64,000 nucleotides of DNA from Bacillota bacterium. Its GTDB lineage: Bacteria > Bacillota > Clostridia > Lachnospirales > Lachnospiraceae. Both the position numbers and the translations under genes were made by a program. The notes under the pieces were generated by a model. It had not been told where the DNA came from. It ran no database searches and was given only the letters and a program-made list of their open reading frames with translations. The stretch lies in assembly GCA_023391695.1 (NCBI GenBank), contig JAEWAK010000030.1, positions 52,343 through 116,342 of the forward strand, written 5' to 3'. The stretch's first letter is position 1; each line of letters begins with the position of its first letter. Shown in pieces: positions 45,148 to 54,250 of the stretch.

Positions 45148-46155
45148 TTATATGTTTTCTATCCTGACCGCTTTACCGGTCCGGGCCGATTCATATGTCC
45201 CCAGCATAAGCAGTACGGTTTCCAGTACTCCGGTCAGCTCAAGGGCAAAGGGCCGTTCTTTCTCCAGGCTGTCATAAAAATCCGCAATGCAGTCCCGGTG
45301 CCCGGAGCCCCAGTAACTTTTACCCAGGGTGTCCTTATGCTCCAAGGGAAGTTTTATTATTTTTCCATCCTTATAATAACAGTTGACTTCCAGGTCTTCG
45401 ATCCGGATCGTCATATTCTCACAGGATAACTCGATAAGGGGAGGCATATCGGCACAATAGGCTGTTGTTGCATAAAAGCAGGCAGTTCTCCCTCCTTCAA
45501 ATTGAAGATAGGCTTCCATCATATCTTCCACTTCTATGATTCCTTTTAAATGATGGTTTGCCATGGTTGCCTCTACCGATAAGGGAGTTCCTAATAAATA
45601 AGCCATTAAATCCAGAGTATGGATGGATTGGTTGATCAGGGCTCCGCCCCCTTCCATGGCAAGGCTTCCCCTCCAGCCGCTCTCCGTATAATATTCACCG
45701 GAACGGCTCCAGGTAACAATGCCTCTGGCTCCCATAAGGCTGCCGGCATCCCCCGAAGCAAGCAGCTTTTTCACCTGGATAATACTGGGGTTATACCGGT
45801 TCTGAAAACAGATTCCCAGCCTCTTATTACTTTTGGTTTCCTGTAATTCTTTTAACTGCTCCTTTGAGATAACCGGAGGCTTTTCCATAAAGACATGGAA
45901 CCCCCGTTCCAGGGCATAAACTGCCATGGGAACATGAAGGTAATGGGGCGTGCATATGTGAAGGACATCAAGCTCTTCTTTCTCAAGCATCTCTTCCAGT
46001 GAGGTGTAAGCATTACCGCCATATTTCCGGGCAAAGCTGTCTGCCCGGTCCGCCTTTGTATCTGCAAAGGCAGTCAGATTATGATTCTTAAAACTATGTA
46101 CGCATTCGGCATGTACCTTTGCAATACTGCCGCATCCTACAATCCCTGCTTTCAT
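45148..46155 (-). CDS. Gfo/Idh/MocA family oxidoreductase
   Basis: 335 residues. The NAD(P) Rossmann motif is KAGIVGCGSIAKVHAE; the catalytic Lys sits in the family's EKP motif (GFHVFMEKPPV). GGGALINQSIHTLDLMAYL gives the substrate segment. It oxidises or reduces a sugar or cyclitol; the substrate is unknown. The ATG at 46155 has AAGGGAAG upstream and gives the family's normal N-terminus. A GTG at 46176 that overlaps the previous gene by four bases is an alternative. Confidence 0.85.
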   Translation of the reverse strand: MKAGIVGCGSIAKVHAECVHSFKNHNLTAFADTKADRADSFARKYGGNAYTSLEEMLEKEELDVLHICTPHYLHVPMAVYALERGFHVFMEKPPVISKEQLKELQETKSNKRLGICFQNRYNPSIIQVKKLLASGDAGSLMGARGIVTWSRSGEYYTESGWRGSLAMEGGGALINQSIHTLDLMAYLLGTPLSVEATMANHHLKGIIEVEDMMEAYLQFEGGRTACFYATTAYCADMPPLIELSCENMTIRIEDLEVNCYYKDGKIIKLPLEHKDTLGKSYWGSGHRDCIADFYDSLEKERPFALELTGVLETVLLMLGTYESARTGKAVRIENI

Positions 46156-46172
46156 AATATCAGACTTCCCTT

Positions 46173-47348
46173 TCACAGCTTTTTTTGTGATCCGTAACTG
46201 CTTTCCGTATCAAAAGTCACTTCCTTTACATTCTTTTTACTTCCGGAGGCAGTACGGCGTTTATTTAGTTCCTCTAAAAATAAGTCTTCATCAAAAGGTA
46301 TCTCCACCGGCTTTTTCATCCAGCTGGATAAATGCATGGCATTGGACAGGGTCAAACCGTTGATCCCTTCAACCCCTTCCGCAACCAATGCGGTACCATG
46401 CAGTATCTTTCCTGTAAATGCAGTTAAGACTCCCGTATGCTGGGGGTTTTTGCCATCGGTTTCAACAGTCACGTAATGGCCTTCCGGTTTCTTAAAACCT
46501 TCCGTAGTGCTATAACAATATTCTCTTTCATTTACGTCTAACTCGAATAACGTTAGTTTATCCTCTTCACAAACCAGTTTGCCCTTTTCCAGGGTGATTT
46601 CAAACCGGTTGGTTCCGGGTGCATCTCCGGTAGTGGTTACAAATACTCCCGTAGCCCCACTCGGATATTCCAGATAAGCCGTTACATCATCTTCCACTTC
46701 AATATCATGCCATTTTCCATTATGGCAGAAGGCCTGGACTTTGGATGGCATACCGCAGATCCACTGCAGTAAATCCAGGTTATGAGGGCACTGGTTTAAT
46801 AAAACTCCGCCGCCTTCCCCGTTCCAGGTTGCCCTCCAGTCACCGGAATCATAATATGCCTGGGTGCGGTACCAGTCCGTAATGATCCAGTTTACCCTCT
46901 TTATGGCTCCAAGGGTTCCCCCGTGTACCAACTCGTACATTTTACGGTATACATGGTTGGTTCTCTGGTTAAACATCATGGCAAATACCAGGTTGGACCC
47001 GGCGGCTGCTTCATTCATTTCCCTGACCTGTTTGGTATACACCCCGGCAGGCTTTTCACTTAAGGCATGCATGCCGTGTTCCAGAGCCATCCTTACATAC
47101 CTTGGATGGTCATAATGAGGTGTAGCCACAATAACCGCATCACAAAGGCCGGACTCAATCAAAGCATCCCCATCTTCAAATACGGCAACCGTCCCAGGCA
47201 GTTTTTCCTTCGCCCAGGCTCTCCTGGTTTCTTTTAAATCCGCAACGGCTGCCAGTTCCATTTCAGGAACCAGGTTTTCAATTATGGTATTGCAGTGACC
47301 GCTTCCCATATTACCGATTCCAATAATTCCGACTTTTACCTTATCCAT
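46173..47348 (-). CDS. Gfo/Idh/MocA family oxidoreductase
   Basis: 391 residues. The Rossmann motif is VGIIGIGNMGSGHCN; the EKP motif appears in HALSEKPAGVYTK. GEGGGVLLNQCPHNLDLLQW is the typical sugar-binding loop. The C-terminus is longer than in the second enzyme of this operon and ends in a charged tail. The two enzymes are only distantly alike, so they probably act on different intermediates. It follows the TIM-barrel gene by 14 bases. Confidence 0.85.
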   Translation of the reverse strand: MDKVKVGIIGIGNMGSGHCNTIIENLVPEMELAAVADLKETRRAWAKEKLPGTVAVFEDGDALIESGLCDAVIVATPHYDHPRYVRMALEHGMHALSEKPAGVYTKQVREMNEAAAGSNLVFAMMFNQRTNHVYRKMYELVHGGTLGAIKRVNWIITDWYRTQAYYDSGDWRATWNGEGGGVLLNQCPHNLDLLQWICGMPSKVQAFCHNGKWHDIEVEDDVTAYLEYPSGATGVFVTTTGDAPGTNRFEITLEKGKLVCEEDKLTLFELDVNEREYCYSTTEGFKKPEGHYVTVETDGKNPQHTGVLTAFTGKILHGTALVAEGVEGINGLTLSNAMHLSSWMKKPVEIPFDEDLFLEELNKRRTASGSKKNVKEVTFDTESSYGSQKKL

Positions 47349-47362
47349 GTTATTTCTCCTTT

Positions 47363-48121
47363 TTACCGATATCCTAATCCACTTAAATTATCATAACTCC
47401 TTTTCAGGCAGTCAAAGGGACTGCCTTGGCAGGTATCCTGTTCCACCAACAGGTATTCGCAATTGGTCTCTTTCAGTTTCTCTAAAATAGCAGGGAAGTT
47501 AATATTTCCCTCCAGAACCGGTGCCATAACAGGAGTTCCGCTAACCACCGCCATATCCTTTAAATGCACACAGGATAACCGGTCCTTTAAAATCCCGATC
47601 CACTTTACGACATCTCCGCCGGCTGCCTGTACCCAGTAAGTATCCAGTGTAATACCCATTTCCTCCGGTGAAAAGCCTTCCAGCAGGTAATCCAGTACAT
47701 ACTTTCCGTCAAATTTCTCAAACTCAAAATGATGGTTGTGATACATAAACAATTTGCCTGCGGCCGCCATCTTTTTAGCAGGTTCCTTAAAATCCCCGGC
47801 AAAATGTTCCACCCAGTGAGGAGTGCGGTATTTATCCGGCATGGCACCCAGGCCGATATACTTACAGCCCATGATATCGTGTTCCTTTATGAGCTTTTCC
47901 GTATCGTATAAAATCCGATTTACATCACTGTGGGTCAAGACAATTTCCAGGGACAAACTGTCACAGATTTCTTTTATCCTTTCCGCAGGTATATCCTTTC
48001 CGATTCCCGATATCTGGATGGTTTTATAGCCCATTTCAGCAACCTTTTTAACGGAAAAATAAAAGTCCTTTTCGTTTTGAATGTAGTTCCTTACAGTATA
48101 TAGTTGTGCTCCCAGTTTCAC
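47363..48121 (-). CDS. Sugar phosphate isomerase/epimerase, TIM barrel
   Basis: 252 residues. LGAQLYTVRNYIQ at the N-terminus is typical of the IolE/Hyi-type family. EIVLTHSDVNR, FMYHNHHFEFEKFDGKYV (metal ligands) and GITLDTYWVQAAGGDVVKW follow. I chose the GTG at 48121, with AAAGG nine bases upstream; a TTG at 48130 would sit on the ribosome binding site. It is the first gene of the minus-strand sugar operon and is divergent from the AraC regulator. Confidence 0.8.
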   Translation of the reverse strand: MKLGAQLYTVRNYIQNEKDFYFSVKKVAEMGYKTIQISGIGKDIPAERIKEICDSLSLEIVLTHSDVNRILYDTEKLIKEHDIMGCKYIGLGAMPDKYRTPHWVEHFAGDFKEPAKKMAAAGKLFMYHNHHFEFEKFDGKYVLDYLLEGFSPEEMGITLDTYWVQAAGGDVVKWIGILKDRLSCVHLKDMAVVSGTPVMAPVLEGNINFPAILEKLKETNCEYLLVEQDTCQGSPFDCLKRSYDNLSGLGYR

Positions 48122-48185
48122 TAATATCAACCTTTCTATAATTTATTTTATGAGTTAATTGTAGGAAGAAACCGGACAAAATACC

Positions 48186-48216
48186 ATTGCAAATAAGTAC
48201 ATTCATATTGCAAATA
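48186..48216 (+). promoter_or_regulatory. Direct repeat, candidate AraC-type operator
   Basis: ATTGCAAATA occurs at 48186-48195 and again at 48207-48216, exactly 21 bases apart, i.e. two helical turns. It lies in the divergent region between the sugar operon and the AraC gene. AraC-family activators usually bind such spaced direct repeats. Confidence 0.6.
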
Positions 48217-48264
48217 TAGCGATACTGAACTATACTGAAAGAAGAAACGAAGGAGGAAAACGGA

Positions 48265-49113
48265 ATGGGTATTTTGGCTGAAATTATGAACGACCGGGTA
48301 TTATTCAGTTATACCGTAAGTGAAGAAGCAAACAAGGACTATTCCCTTCATTGCCATAATTATTATGAATTATATTATTTTATCGAAGGCGATGTTGATT
48401 ATCTGGTAGAAGGCAGGCAGTTTCATATGGCCCCGCACAGCATGCTTTTATTGACCCCCAATGTTTTTCATGGAGTAAAAGTAAAAACTGCAATACCTTA
48501 TAAAAGATTTGCCCTGCATTTTCTCCCGGATATCCTGACCATGGAACGGAGGCATCTTTTACTTTCCGCCTTTCCTACCATGGAGAAACATTCCGAAAGA
48601 CAAATTTATTACCCGGACCCGGAGAATTACAGAATTTATTCCTTTTTCCAATCCCTGATCGAATGCTCTGTCCTGGATACAGAGCTGCAGAAAGAACTGC
48701 TTCCCATCTATATGGAGGCACTATTATCACAGATCACGGTTATGAGCCATTCCGGCCAGGCAGATACCCTAAGCGGGAACAGCCCCGACACTATATCCGG
48801 GATCATTGCTTATTTAAACCGGCATTTGACCGATACCATTACCCTGGACCAGCTTTCGGATGAATTTTATATCAGCAAACACCATTTAAATAAAGTATTC
48901 CGTAAGGCCACAGGAACCACCGTCGGTGATTATCTGCTGCACAAAAGAATCATCTATGCGCAGCAGCTTTTAATCAACGGGCACACTGCCGGGCAGGCAG
49001 CCGCAGCATCCGGTTTTGGAGATTATTCGGCTTTCTACCGGGCATATACCAGGATAATCGGTCATTCTCCGATACAGGACCGGGGAGTTTTACCGCCTTT
49101 AGTCCGGTGGTAG
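48265..49113 (+). CDS. AraC family transcriptional regulator
   Basis: 282 residues. The N-terminal cupin part is seen in LHCHNYYELYYFIEGDVDYL and HSMLLLTPNVFHGVKV. The C-terminal double HTH is ITLDQLSDEFYISKHHLNKV, FRKATGTTVGDYLLHKRI, then SGFGDYSAFYRAYTRIIG. It probably senses a sugar and controls the divergent operon; the direct repeat in between fits. The ATG at 48265 has GGAGGAAAA upstream. Confidence 0.9.
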   Translation: MGILAEIMNDRVLFSYTVSEEANKDYSLHCHNYYELYYFIEGDVDYLVEGRQFHMAPHSMLLLTPNVFHGVKVKTAIPYKRFALHFLPDILTMERRHLLLSAFPTMEKHSERQIYYPDPENYRIYSFFQSLIECSVLDTELQKELLPIYMEALLSQITVMSHSGQADTLSGNSPDTISGIIAYLNRHLTDTITLDQLSDEFYISKHHLNKVFRKATGTTVGDYLLHKRIIYAQQLLINGHTAGQAAAASGFGDYSAFYRAYTRIIGHSPIQDRGVLPPLVRW

Positions 49114-49189
49114 CAGCTTTTTCCGTATTGATTCAAAGAAATCAGACCGGATTTTGTACAGGGATATTTCCGGTTGTTCCAGAAGTAAA

Positions 49190-49987
49190 TTACCGTGTAT
49201 ACCTTTGGTAGCATCGGAATAAACAAAGCCATTGTATATAGGATATGACACCTGACGGCCCAATCTGGGGCAGGTTAGCAAAACGGAGAGCCGAGGCTAC
49301 CTGCCTCTTGGTCAGCAGGCTTTTGACCCCGAAAAGTCCATACTGAAAGGAATGGGACAGAAATTTCCTATAAGCTTCCCAATCCTTTTTGTCTATATCC
49401 GGTTCCTTTTTTTGTGCCAGGTACAGCATTACTGAATCCACGGAAGGCATCGGATGAAAATCTTCCTTTCTGAGGTAATATACAATATCTGAATCCCAGA
49501 AAGGTTTCAGAAGTAAAGACTGTAAATTCTCCGCAGGCTTTCCGCAAAAGCGTTTTGCCGCTCCCTTCTCCATTACCAGCCAGATATCCTGGGGAGGTGT
49601 TCCTGCCTGGGTAAGCTTTTTTATAATATCGGTAGTGATAAAATACGGTATATTTGAAAAGATTTTGTAGGGTTTGCCGACGGGCAGATGTACTTTTAAG
49701 AAGTCCTGATTCACTAAATGCAGTTTGGAACTTTCCCCCAGGACCTGCTTTAACCTGGAATATAGTTTCTCATCCAATTCCACTGCCTGTAGACTGCCGC
49801 ATTTTTTCAGCAGCTCTTTTGTTAAATGACCTTTCCCGGCCCCGATTTCAATTACATAATCGTCCTTATTAATGTTGGAAAGTCTGAGCATGCGCTCGAT
49901 TGTTTTTTTACTGGTCAAAAAATTTTGTGAAACGTGTATGGATGGCATTTGGCTTTTTTCTTTGTTATTTTTGGCATATTTATTCAT
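49190..49987 (-). CDS. erm: Erm family 23S rRNA (adenine-N6)-methyltransferase
   Basis: 265 residues. It starts with a basic stretch and HVSQNFLTS (Erm/KsgA entry). It has the SAM motif IEIGAGKGHLT, the acidic Glu in AVELDEKLYSRL, and the catalytic NIPYF in IFSNIPYFITTD. Length and the FLSHSFQYGLFGVKSLLT tail favour Erm over KsgA. It methylates A2058 and gives macrolide-lincosamide-streptogramin B resistance (known for the family). The ATG at 49987 has AAGGAGA upstream. The same frame runs on to 50059, but that part lacks a start signal. Upstream lie a 7-codon leader peptide with RLR and a terminator, so expression is probably inducible. Confidence 0.85.
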   Translation of the reverse strand: MNKYAKNNKEKSQMPSIHVSQNFLTSKKTIERMLRLSNINKDDYVIEIGAGKGHLTKELLKKCGSLQAVELDEKLYSRLKQVLGESSKLHLVNQDFLKVHLPVGKPYKIFSNIPYFITTDIIKKLTQAGTPPQDIWLVMEKGAAKRFCGKPAENLQSLLLKPFWDSDIVYYLRKEDFHPMPSVDSVMLYLAQKKEPDIDKKDWEAYRKFLSHSFQYGLFGVKSLLTKRQVASALRFANLPQIGPSGVISYIQWLCLFRCYQRYTR

Positions 49988-50147
49988 ATTAAATCTCCTT
50001 ATCCTTTTATCTGTTTTTCCGGTCAACAGCTTATAAGTATGAAGCAAAACAGAATGCAAATTTGCTTTGACTTAAGCGGTCAGTAAATCAGAAAAAACAT
50101 AAAATCACAATGTATCATTATCATTCAGGCTAAGAATTCCTGACAAC

Positions 50148-50190
50148 AAAAAAGCAGACAAATATCCACAAGGGTAGACTTTGTCTGCTT
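50148..50190 (-). terminator. Attenuator hairpin in the erm leader
   Basis: On the minus strand AAGCAGACAAA (50190-50180) and TTTGTCTGCTT (50162-50152) form a perfect 11-bp stem that runs into T-rich sequence. It lies between the leader peptide and erm, where it would end transcription unless rearranged. TCAGGCTA (about 50225) and TAGCCTGA (about 50128) are complementary and could form an outer or competing stem. Confidence 0.75.
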
Positions 50191-50323
50191 ATATACACAA
50201 GGATTTATACACCAAAAAATATAGCCTGAAAAAGACTATCGTTTTAGCCAGAGTTCATATCCGAAAAAATAAGTATAACAAAAAAAGCCCACTATCGTGG
50301 AAATATTCTGCTTTCTGTTAACT

Positions 50324-50347
50324 TACCGTAAACGAATTGAACCCATA
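50324..50347 (-). CDS. Erm leader peptide MGSIRLR
   Basis: A 7-codon frame ending in TAA directly after an Arg-Leu-Arg. AAAGGAGG lies 12 bases upstream, a little far but strong. RLR at the C-terminal end is the known macrolide-dependent ribosome arrest motif of ErmD-type leaders (MTHSMRLR...). It sits 30-40 bases after a good promoter and about 340 bases before erm. A ribosome stalled here with a macrolide would change folding of the leader RNA. It is too short for normal gene finding. Confidence 0.7.
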
Positions 50348-50389
50348 CCAGCGAGTATCCTCCTTTAATTTCAGATGTATTTTTTATTA

Positions 50390-50417
50390 TTTTAGCATGG
50401 GAGAAAGCTGATGTCAA
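50390..50417 (-). promoter_or_regulatory. Promoter of the erm leader transcript
   Basis: On the minus strand TTGACA (50417-50412), 16 bases, then TAAAAT (50395-50390), preceded by TGC as in an extended -10. The start would be near 50383, ahead of the leader peptide. Confidence 0.75.
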
Positions 50418-50487
50418 CCGGCTTTTACTGATTCTGACGACAAATACATGAAGGCAAATTATTCTGACTGACGGTTAAATTAAAGAC

Positions 50488-50516
50488 TTGACTCTAAATT
50501 CCAATAAGAGTATAAT
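50488..50516 (+). promoter_or_regulatory. Promoter of the MATE transporter gene
   Basis: TTGACT (50488-50493) and TATAAT (50511-50516), 17 bases apart. The 5' UTR is about 58 bases. Confidence 0.8.
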
Positions 50517-50580
50517 CCTTTTTCGTAACCTCTTTCCTTCATATGGATATGTTACCATTAAACAACTGGCAGGTGACATT

Positions 50581-51969
50581 ATGAATTTCTTTAAACAAAA
50601 TATGGAACAAAGACGTGATCTTATTTTAAATGGCCCTGTATCAACAACCATTCTTCTGCTTTCCGTTCCTTCTCTTATGATGGGTGTGATACAATCCGTA
50701 ATCCCCGTAATAGATGGATTATTCCTAAACAATATAGTCGGTACCGTGGCAGCAAGTGCCGTTACCTATTGTGCTCCCATTGTAAACATAACCGTAGCAT
50801 TGGCTCAGGGCTTAAGCGTGGCCGGAATGGCAATTATAGGCCAGTCCAACGGCAAGGGAGACTATGAAGCAGGCCGCCGTATTTCAACTCAGATGATCGT
50901 ATTTTCCTTTCTGTTAGGCTTCTTATTAGCTCCGGTTCTCGTTGCTTTCGCCTTTGTGGCATCGGGCCATGTAACCCCGGAAATTTCCAAAGATGTATTC
51001 CTGTATCTTGCACTGAGCGCCACCGTCATTCCCTTTTCCTTTCTGGAATCCATTTATAATGCCATAAAAAATGCTAACGGCAAACCGGAAGATACCTTTA
51101 CCAGAATGGCTATCATGCTAATACTGAAAATTATTTTTAATGCATTATTCATAGCTGTCTTCCGCTGGGGTATTGTCGGTTCCGTAATGGCCTCTTTTGC
51201 TTCGAATCTCTTAATCACCTCCTGGATGTTTTACGAACTCTTTATGAAACCAAGCGGTGATAAACTCATATTATCCGGCTTCCGGTTTGATAAGCAGATT
51301 ATCCGGGATCTGTTACATATCGGTTTTCCGTCCATGCTGTCAAGTATTATGCTAAACCTTGGGTTCCTGCTCATTAACAACGAGGTGGAGAAATACGGTG
51401 CTATTGTCTTAAACGGACAGGGCATAGCCAATAATATTACCTCCGTATGTTTTATCCTGCCCTCCTCCTTTGGTTCCTCCGTTACCACCATGGTCAGTAT
51501 GAATATCGGGGCGGGCCAGAGCCAAAAAGCAAAAGTCTCCTGCCTGGCCGGATGTATCATTAGTGCAATTACCGCTATAATTTTAATTGCCATCATCGTA
51601 CCTCTTTCCTCAAGAATTACCGTATTGTTCACCCGTTCCAGGGATGTCCTTGAGGTTGCGGATAATGCACTGCATATCTATACTTATTCCGTCGTCGGCT
51701 TTGGTATATGCATGGTTCAGCTGGGTGCCTTTATCGGTTTGGGCCGGACCAGGGTCACACTGGTAATCAGTATTCTGCGTGTATGGCTGCTGCGGTATGT
51801 ATTTATATTGGCAACTGAGCATTTCCTTGGCTTCTATTCCGTATTCTGGGGCAATCTCTTCTCTAATTATATGGCTGCCATCATAACCACCATACTGATT
51901 TTAAGGGTAAACTGGGTTTCCTCCATACCCCAGGAAATGAGAATCGGCAATTCGAAAGCTTCCGGCTGA
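50581..51969 (+). CDS. MATE family efflux transporter
   Basis: 462 residues, about 12 membrane helices. MATE features include ILLLSVPSLMMGVIQSVIPV (first helix), LAQGLSVAGMAIIGQSNGKG, IGFPSMLSSIMLNLGFLLIN for the second half, and FGSSVTTMVSMNIGAGQSQK. These transporters expel drugs or metabolites using Na+ or H+. The ATG at 50581 has AGGTGA upstream. The frame is open to 50488, but that part overlaps the promoter. Divergent from erm, so the two could form a small resistance locus; the substrate is not known. Confidence 0.85.
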   Translation: MNFFKQNMEQRRDLILNGPVSTTILLLSVPSLMMGVIQSVIPVIDGLFLNNIVGTVAASAVTYCAPIVNITVALAQGLSVAGMAIIGQSNGKGDYEAGRRISTQMIVFSFLLGFLLAPVLVAFAFVASGHVTPEISKDVFLYLALSATVIPFSFLESIYNAIKNANGKPEDTFTRMAIMLILKIIFNALFIAVFRWGIVGSVMASFASNLLITSWMFYELFMKPSGDKLILSGFRFDKQIIRDLLHIGFPSMLSSIMLNLGFLLINNEVEKYGAIVLNGQGIANNITSVCFILPSSFGSSVTTMVSMNIGAGQSQKAKVSCLAGCIISAITAIILIAIIVPLSSRITVLFTRSRDVLEVADNALHIYTYSVVGFGICMVQLGAFIGLGRTRVTLVISILRVWLLRYVFILATEHFLGFYSVFWGNLFSNYMAAIITTILILRVNWVSSIPQEMRIGNSKASG

Positions 51970-52009
51970 TCGGATTATATGATATAACTATTATAGGTAT
52001 TAGCTTACT

Positions 52010-52128
52010 GCAAGTAGCGTAGCGGATATTCGTAATCCGCTACGCTACTTGCTCATAACCTCCGACTGAAACAAGTAAGTCCCTGACCCACCGCTCACAC
52101 TCCGCTAAGAAACAGGGGACTTACTTGT
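52010..52128. repeat. Two long hairpins after the MATE gene
   Basis: (a) 52010-52052: perfect 18-bp stem, 5' arm GCAAGTAGCGTAGCGGAT, 7-base loop ATTCGTA. (b) ACAAGTAAGTCCCTG (52071-52085) and CAGGGGACTTACTTGT (52113-52128), one bulged base. Both stems share sequence with hairpins elsewhere in the window (42181 and 9119). The region 51970-52228 holds no gene. Confidence 0.85.
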
Positions 52129-52228
52129 AAGGTTAAAATGTAAAAATAAGAATAATAAAAAGGAAATTAGCCATAATAAGCCGGTTTCCTTTTTACTATA
52201 CTATACTTCTGCTTCTTAACAGATTGCA

Positions 52229-54250
52229 TTAAGCTGTCTTAATAACAACCGTTCCAAATTCCTTTAACATCCCATTATAATTCCCATAGATGATTTTATC
52301 CTTATAGTTATCAAGGTCCATTTTAACAGGGATTTTATTAAAATTCTGTATGAAAATGTAGGTATTCTGCTCTGACTGACGGGTTGTCACTTCCACTCCA
52401 TTCGGAATTTCCGCATCCATTATGGTCCGGATCCGGCTTCTGCCGACAATCTTTTTGTAGATATCCTCATAAAAGCTCTCTTCCATGTCCGCGCAGATAT
52501 AATAGGCCTCGCCCTTTCCATATTGGTTCAATGTAAATGCCGGCGATCCTTCATAAAAATCATCCCCGTATACCATCAAAGGCACCGCTCCGTCCGTTTT
52601 AACCAATTCGCATAAATGATTGCAGCTGTAAGAAGCCTTGATATCCAATACATTATCCGTAACCGGATTCAGCATATTGGTTTCCCAGTCGTATAATCCG
52701 TCTATCTCCTGGCTTCTGAGGCCAAAGACATCCATCAGCCCATATGGCGTCCCGCCAAGGAAGCACCGGTCATTTTCGTCCACAATACCGCTCCAGTAAG
52801 TTGCAATAAAAATTCCGCCGTCCAATACGAATTTTCTTATTTTTTCTTGCAGACCCTCCCTTAACATATAAATAAGCGGCGCCGCAACTATCTTATATTT
52901 TTTAAGTTCACATTCCATATCAATGATATCAACATTAACTCCCAATTTCCGGAATGCGGAATAAGACTTACGGACTGTTTCCTTATAAAACATTCCTTTA
53001 TTTCTGGGTCCCTGGGAGTCTTTGATTGCCCAGCCATTCTCCCAGTCATAAATAACTGCTACGGGCGCATTTACCCTTGTATGGCAGACTTCCTGTAACT
53101 GCTTTAAACCATATCCTAACTCCGTTACCTCTTTAAAAGTCCTTGTATCACAACCTCCGTAATGATCTACTACCGCACCGTGGAATTTTTCCGTGGCTCC
53201 GGCACTCTGTCTCCACTGAAAATACATGACGGAATCCGATCCGTGGGCAATGGCCTGCAAAGAGGACAATTCATGCATCCCCGGTTTCTTTAACTTGCTC
53301 ACTCCCTGCCAGTTGGTCGAGCTTGGGGTCGACTCCATCAATAGGAAAGGCTGATCTTTGATGGAACGCATTATGTCATGATACATTCCGTTATCCCGTG
53401 CCGTAATATATTCCGGTTCCTTGTGCCAGGTAGGATAGTTGTCCCAGGATATCATATCAAAGATATCTTTAAATTTGAAGTAATTTAATTGATCATAGTA
53501 ATACATCATATTGGTAGTCACAGGTATTTTGTCATTATAATTACGTAAAACTTTTATTTCCTCTTTTGCAAAGTCCAGTGTCTGATGAGTAACAAACCGT
53601 TTCCAGTCCAGCTTGAGCCCATGTAAGGTATGCTCCCCTCTGGGAGACGGGCTCTCGATCTGGTCAAAGCTGTTATAGGTATGGCTCCAAAAGCAGGTAT
53701 ACCAGGCCCGGTTAAGTTCTTCTATGCTGCCGTATTTTTCTTTCAGCCAGCTGCGAAAGGCCTGCTGGCAATAATCACAGTGACATTCCCCGCCATATTC
53801 ATTAGACAGATGCCACAGGATCACCCCCGGATGATCCGCAAATCTTTTGGCTATCTCCGTATTAATGATACCAACCTTTTCCCTGTAAACCGGCGAAGTA
53901 AAACAATGGTTATGCCTGCCGCCGAATAAATTCCTGTGTCTGTTTTCATCCACCCTTAAAACCTCCGGATATTTATCAGAAAGCCATTTCGGTCTTGCCC
54001 CGCTGGGTGTGGCAAGTACGACATATATATTGTTCTTATATAAATTTTCTATGATATCTTCCAGCCACCCAAAATTAAATTTTCCTTCTTCCGGTTCCAG
54101 AGTTGACCAGGAAAATATTCCGACACTGACCACATTGCAGTTTGATTTTTTCAGAAACTCAATGTCCTGTTTTAAAATATCCGGCTTGTCCAGCCATTGT
54201 TCGGGATTATAATCTCCACCGTGTAATAGGTTATTGTACTTTAGTTCCAT
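52229..54250 (-). CDS. Beta-galactosidase, GH42
   Basis: 673 residues. The acid/base Glu is in WHLSNEYGGECHCDYC (about E151) and the nucleophile in PFLLMESTPSSTNWQ (about E306). Zinc-site Cys are C116 (HNHCFTSP) and C156, C158, C161 as in GH42 trimers. The N-terminal LLHGGDYNPEQW is characteristic. A Rossmann-like trimerisation domain (VAVIYDWENGWAI) and a small beta domain follow. It cleaves terminal beta-galactosides in the cytoplasm; no signal peptide. Single gene with AAAGGAG-type start. Confidence 0.95.
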   Translation of the reverse strand: MELKYNNLLHGGDYNPEQWLDKPDILKQDIEFLKKSNCNVVSVGIFSWSTLEPEEGKFNFGWLEDIIENLYKNNIYVVLATPSGARPKWLSDKYPEVLRVDENRHRNLFGGRHNHCFTSPVYREKVGIINTEIAKRFADHPGVILWHLSNEYGGECHCDYCQQAFRSWLKEKYGSIEELNRAWYTCFWSHTYNSFDQIESPSPRGEHTLHGLKLDWKRFVTHQTLDFAKEEIKVLRNYNDKIPVTTNMMYYYDQLNYFKFKDIFDMISWDNYPTWHKEPEYITARDNGMYHDIMRSIKDQPFLLMESTPSSTNWQGVSKLKKPGMHELSSLQAIAHGSDSVMYFQWRQSAGATEKFHGAVVDHYGGCDTRTFKEVTELGYGLKQLQEVCHTRVNAPVAVIYDWENGWAIKDSQGPRNKGMFYKETVRKSYSAFRKLGVNVDIIDMECELKKYKIVAAPLIYMLREGLQEKIRKFVLDGGIFIATYWSGIVDENDRCFLGGTPYGLMDVFGLRSQEIDGLYDWETNMLNPVTDNVLDIKASYSCNHLCELVKTDGAVPLMVYGDDFYEGSPAFTLNQYGKGEAYYICADMEESFYEDIYKKIVGRSRIRTIMDAEIPNGVEVTTRQSEQNTYIFIQNFNKIPVKMDLDNYKDKIIYGNYNGMLKEFGTVVIKTA

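Noticed and set aside
49988..50059. N-terminal extension of Erm
   Set aside because: The frame is open, but the ribosome binding site and family length support the ATG at 49987.
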